Positions 33,938 to 34,850 of a DNA stretch of 34,850 bases are shown here, piece by piece. Every line of letters begins with the position of its first letter. The stretch's first letter is position 1. The notes under the pieces are model-generated. The model saw nothing but the letters and a program-made list of their open reading frames with translations. It did no database searches and had not been told where the DNA came from. Origin of the DNA: Candidatus Methylopumilus universalis (lineage in GTDB: Bacteria; Pseudomonadota; Gammaproteobacteria; Burkholderiales; Methylophilaceae); the NCBI GenBank assembly GCA_945878605.1, contig CAMCTR010000004.1:1-34850 (forward strand), read 5' to 3'. The position numbers and the translations under genes were made by a program.

Positions 33938-34297
33938 ATGTCTGCATCAAAAAATACCTTAGCATTAATGGTTGGCAGTGCATTGGCTGCAACAGTTTTA
34001 TCAACATCAGTGCAAGCAAATGAAAATCCATTTAGCGCAAAGCCTTTGGCTTCTGGCTATATGGTGGCCGATGCAAGTAATCCCAACAAAATGAAAGATG
34101 GACAGTGTGCTGCAGGCAAATGCGGTGCAACGCAAAAGCCAAAGAAGGAAAAAGCTAAAGAAGGCTTGTGCAATGCTGAGAAAATGAAAGATGGTGCTTG
34201 CAGTTCGGAAATGCGTAATACTGCTAAAAAAGCTAAAGAGGGCGCTTGCCATGCTGAAAAAGCCAAAGAAGGCGCTTGTCACGCAGATAAGAAATAA
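33938..34297 (+). CDS. Secreted Cys-repeat peptide, probable MNIO-modified RiPP precursor
   Basis: A 119-residue product. Residues 1-27 are a Sec signal peptide ending SVQA. Residues 28-46 contain NPF and LASGYMVAD, a stretch that recurs in low-complexity EGKCG-type peptides (HvfA/bufferin-like) encoded next to DUF692 enzymes. The rest is Lys-rich with six Cys (57, 62, 78, 88, 104, 114), of which five sit in the repeat K-[ED]-G-x-C: KDGQC, KEGLC, KDGAC, KEGAC, KEGAC. The start at 33938 has a GGGAG ribosome site; an earlier ATG at 33878 is unsupported. The DUF692/MNIO gene follows after 17 bases. The likely role is metal, probably copper, binding in the periplasm after modification of Cys, inferred from relatives. 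Confidence 0.85.
   Translation: MSASKNTLALMVGSALAATVLSTSVQANENPFSAKPLASGYMVADASNPNKMKDGQCAAGKCGATQKPKKEKAKEGLCNAEKMKDGACSSEMRNTAKKAKEGACHAEKAKEGACHADKK
34106..34282 (+). repeat. Five-fold K-[E/D]-G-x-C coding repeat in the peptide core
   Basis: Cys codons of the five repeat units are at residues 57, 78, 88, 104 and 114. The last two units, at codons 100-108 and 110-118, read KEGACHAEK and KEGACHADK, and their DNA is nearly identical. The first is followed by GKCG, the only trace of the classical EGKCG motif. Confidence 0.85.
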
Positions 34298-34314
34298 GCG
34301 CTGATACAAAGCTG

Positions 34315-34850
34315 ATGCAGCAATTTCAAAATAAGCATACTGCTGGATTGGGCTTGAAGCGTGAATTAATTCCGCAAATTCAAGCGCAGTTTGGCAAACC
34401 AGAAATTGCTGCCATTGATTTTTTAGAAATCGCGCCAGAAAACTGGATAGGGGCTGGCGGTAAAGGGGCTAAACAACTTGATTGGTTTGCCGAGTGGTAT
34501 CCTCTAGTTTGTCATGGATTGTCGCTTTCACTCGGCGGGCCTGATCCGCTTAACATTCCTTTTTTACATCAAGTAAAACACTTTCTCGACACCCATCAAA
34601 TATCGCTTTATACCGAGCATTTAAGTTATTGCGCGGCTGATGGCTTTTTGTACGATTTATTGCCAATTCCTTTTACCGAAGAAGCTGTGCATCATGTGGC
34701 AAGCCGCATTAAGCAGACTCAGGATATTTTAGAGCGACGGATTGCAGTGGAAAACGCTTCTTACTATGTCGCAGCGCCAATCTCTGAAATGGACGAACTC
34801 AGCTTTATTAAAGCGGTGCTTCAAGAAGCCGATTGCGATTGGCATTTGGA
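34315..34850 (+). CDS. DUF692/MNIO family peptide-modifying enzyme, 3'-truncated by window edge
   Basis: A multinuclear non-heme iron-dependent oxidative enzyme (MNIO, DUF692 family; MbnB, HvfB and BufB belong to it). The first 178 codons are present; the family is usually about 280. Visible family blocks: [21 protein letters not shown], the metal-type His in [18 protein letters not shown], and AVENASYY. It lies 17 bases after the peptide gene and surely modifies it. No strong ribosome site precedes the ATG at 34315, suggesting coupling with the peptide gene. A DUF2063-type partner (HvfC/BufC) is expected beyond the edge. Confidence 0.93.
   Translation, partial: MQQFQNKHTAGLGLKRELIPQIQAQFGKPEIAAIDFLEIAPENWIGAGGKGAKQLDWFAEWYPLVCHGLSLSLGGPDPLNIPFLHQVKHFLDTHQISLYTEHLSYCAADGFLYDLLPIPFTEEAVHHVASRIKQTQDILERRIAVENASYYVAAPISEMDELSFIKAVLQEADCDWHL

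Noticed and set aside
34007-34309. Open frames on the minus strand under the Cys-repeat peptide gene
   Set aside because: They are antisense shadows; the plus frame has a signal peptide, ribosome site and recognisable motifs.

Overview
The window looks like chromosomal core genome of a betaproteobacterium, most likely Methylophilaceae (Methylotenera or Methylophilus-like). This is inferred from the moderately AT-rich DNA, the order pheT-ihfA-merR-tRNA-Pro, the block dapA-bamC-MBL hydrolase, and protein sequences that read as beta/gammaproteobacterial. No methylotrophy gene is present, so the family assignment is tentative. No insertion sequence, prophage or CRISPR array is visible.

Layout. 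1-3331 (+): 3' part of pheT, then ihfA behind a 10-bp tandem repeat, an overlapping MerR-family gene and tRNA-Pro(GGG). 3381-5354 (-): an mtnA-type isomerase, a fuculose-phosphate-type class II aldolase and a small lipoprotein, together resembling the DHAP shunt for methylthioadenosine/5'-deoxyadenosine salvage; a cluster of DnaA-box-like sites lies upstream. 5600-9711 (-): glyA-nrdR-membrane protein-ribD-tatD. 9845-11457 (+): iscX-algC. 11454-14915 (-): ycaO and pgm. 15004-17119 (+): tRNA-Lys(CTT) and an arsR-arsC-acr3 arsenic operon. 17146-19154 (-): remnant of a TAXI-type TRAP receptor, nhaD, and a secreted protein of unknown function. 19280-21838 (+): mutS. 21902-22381 (-): slyD-like FKBP, divergent from roxA (22465-23625, +), followed by an Ala/Pro/Glu-repeat lipoprotein. 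24160-27126 (-): dapA-bamC-MBL hydrolase. 27391-33403 (+): rsxABCDGE-nth, then a DUF1841 gene. 33938-34850 (+): a short Cys-repeat secreted peptide followed by a DUF692/MNIO enzyme cut by the window edge.

How they work together. Most genes are housekeeping: translation, nucleoid structure, serine/glycine metabolism, riboflavin and lysine synthesis, DNA repair, outer-membrane assembly, and the membrane electron-transfer complex Rsx/Rnf. The accessory functions are arsenite export, Na+/H+ antiport, the possible DHAP shunt, and the peptide-MNIO pair.

The most promising novel system is the pair at the right edge. It is a RiPP precursor related to the EGKCG-type (HvfA/bufferin-like) peptides, but its core is five diverged K-[E/D]-G-x-C repeats. 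It sits behind a sequence resembling an ECF-sigma promoter and directly before its likely modifying enzyme.
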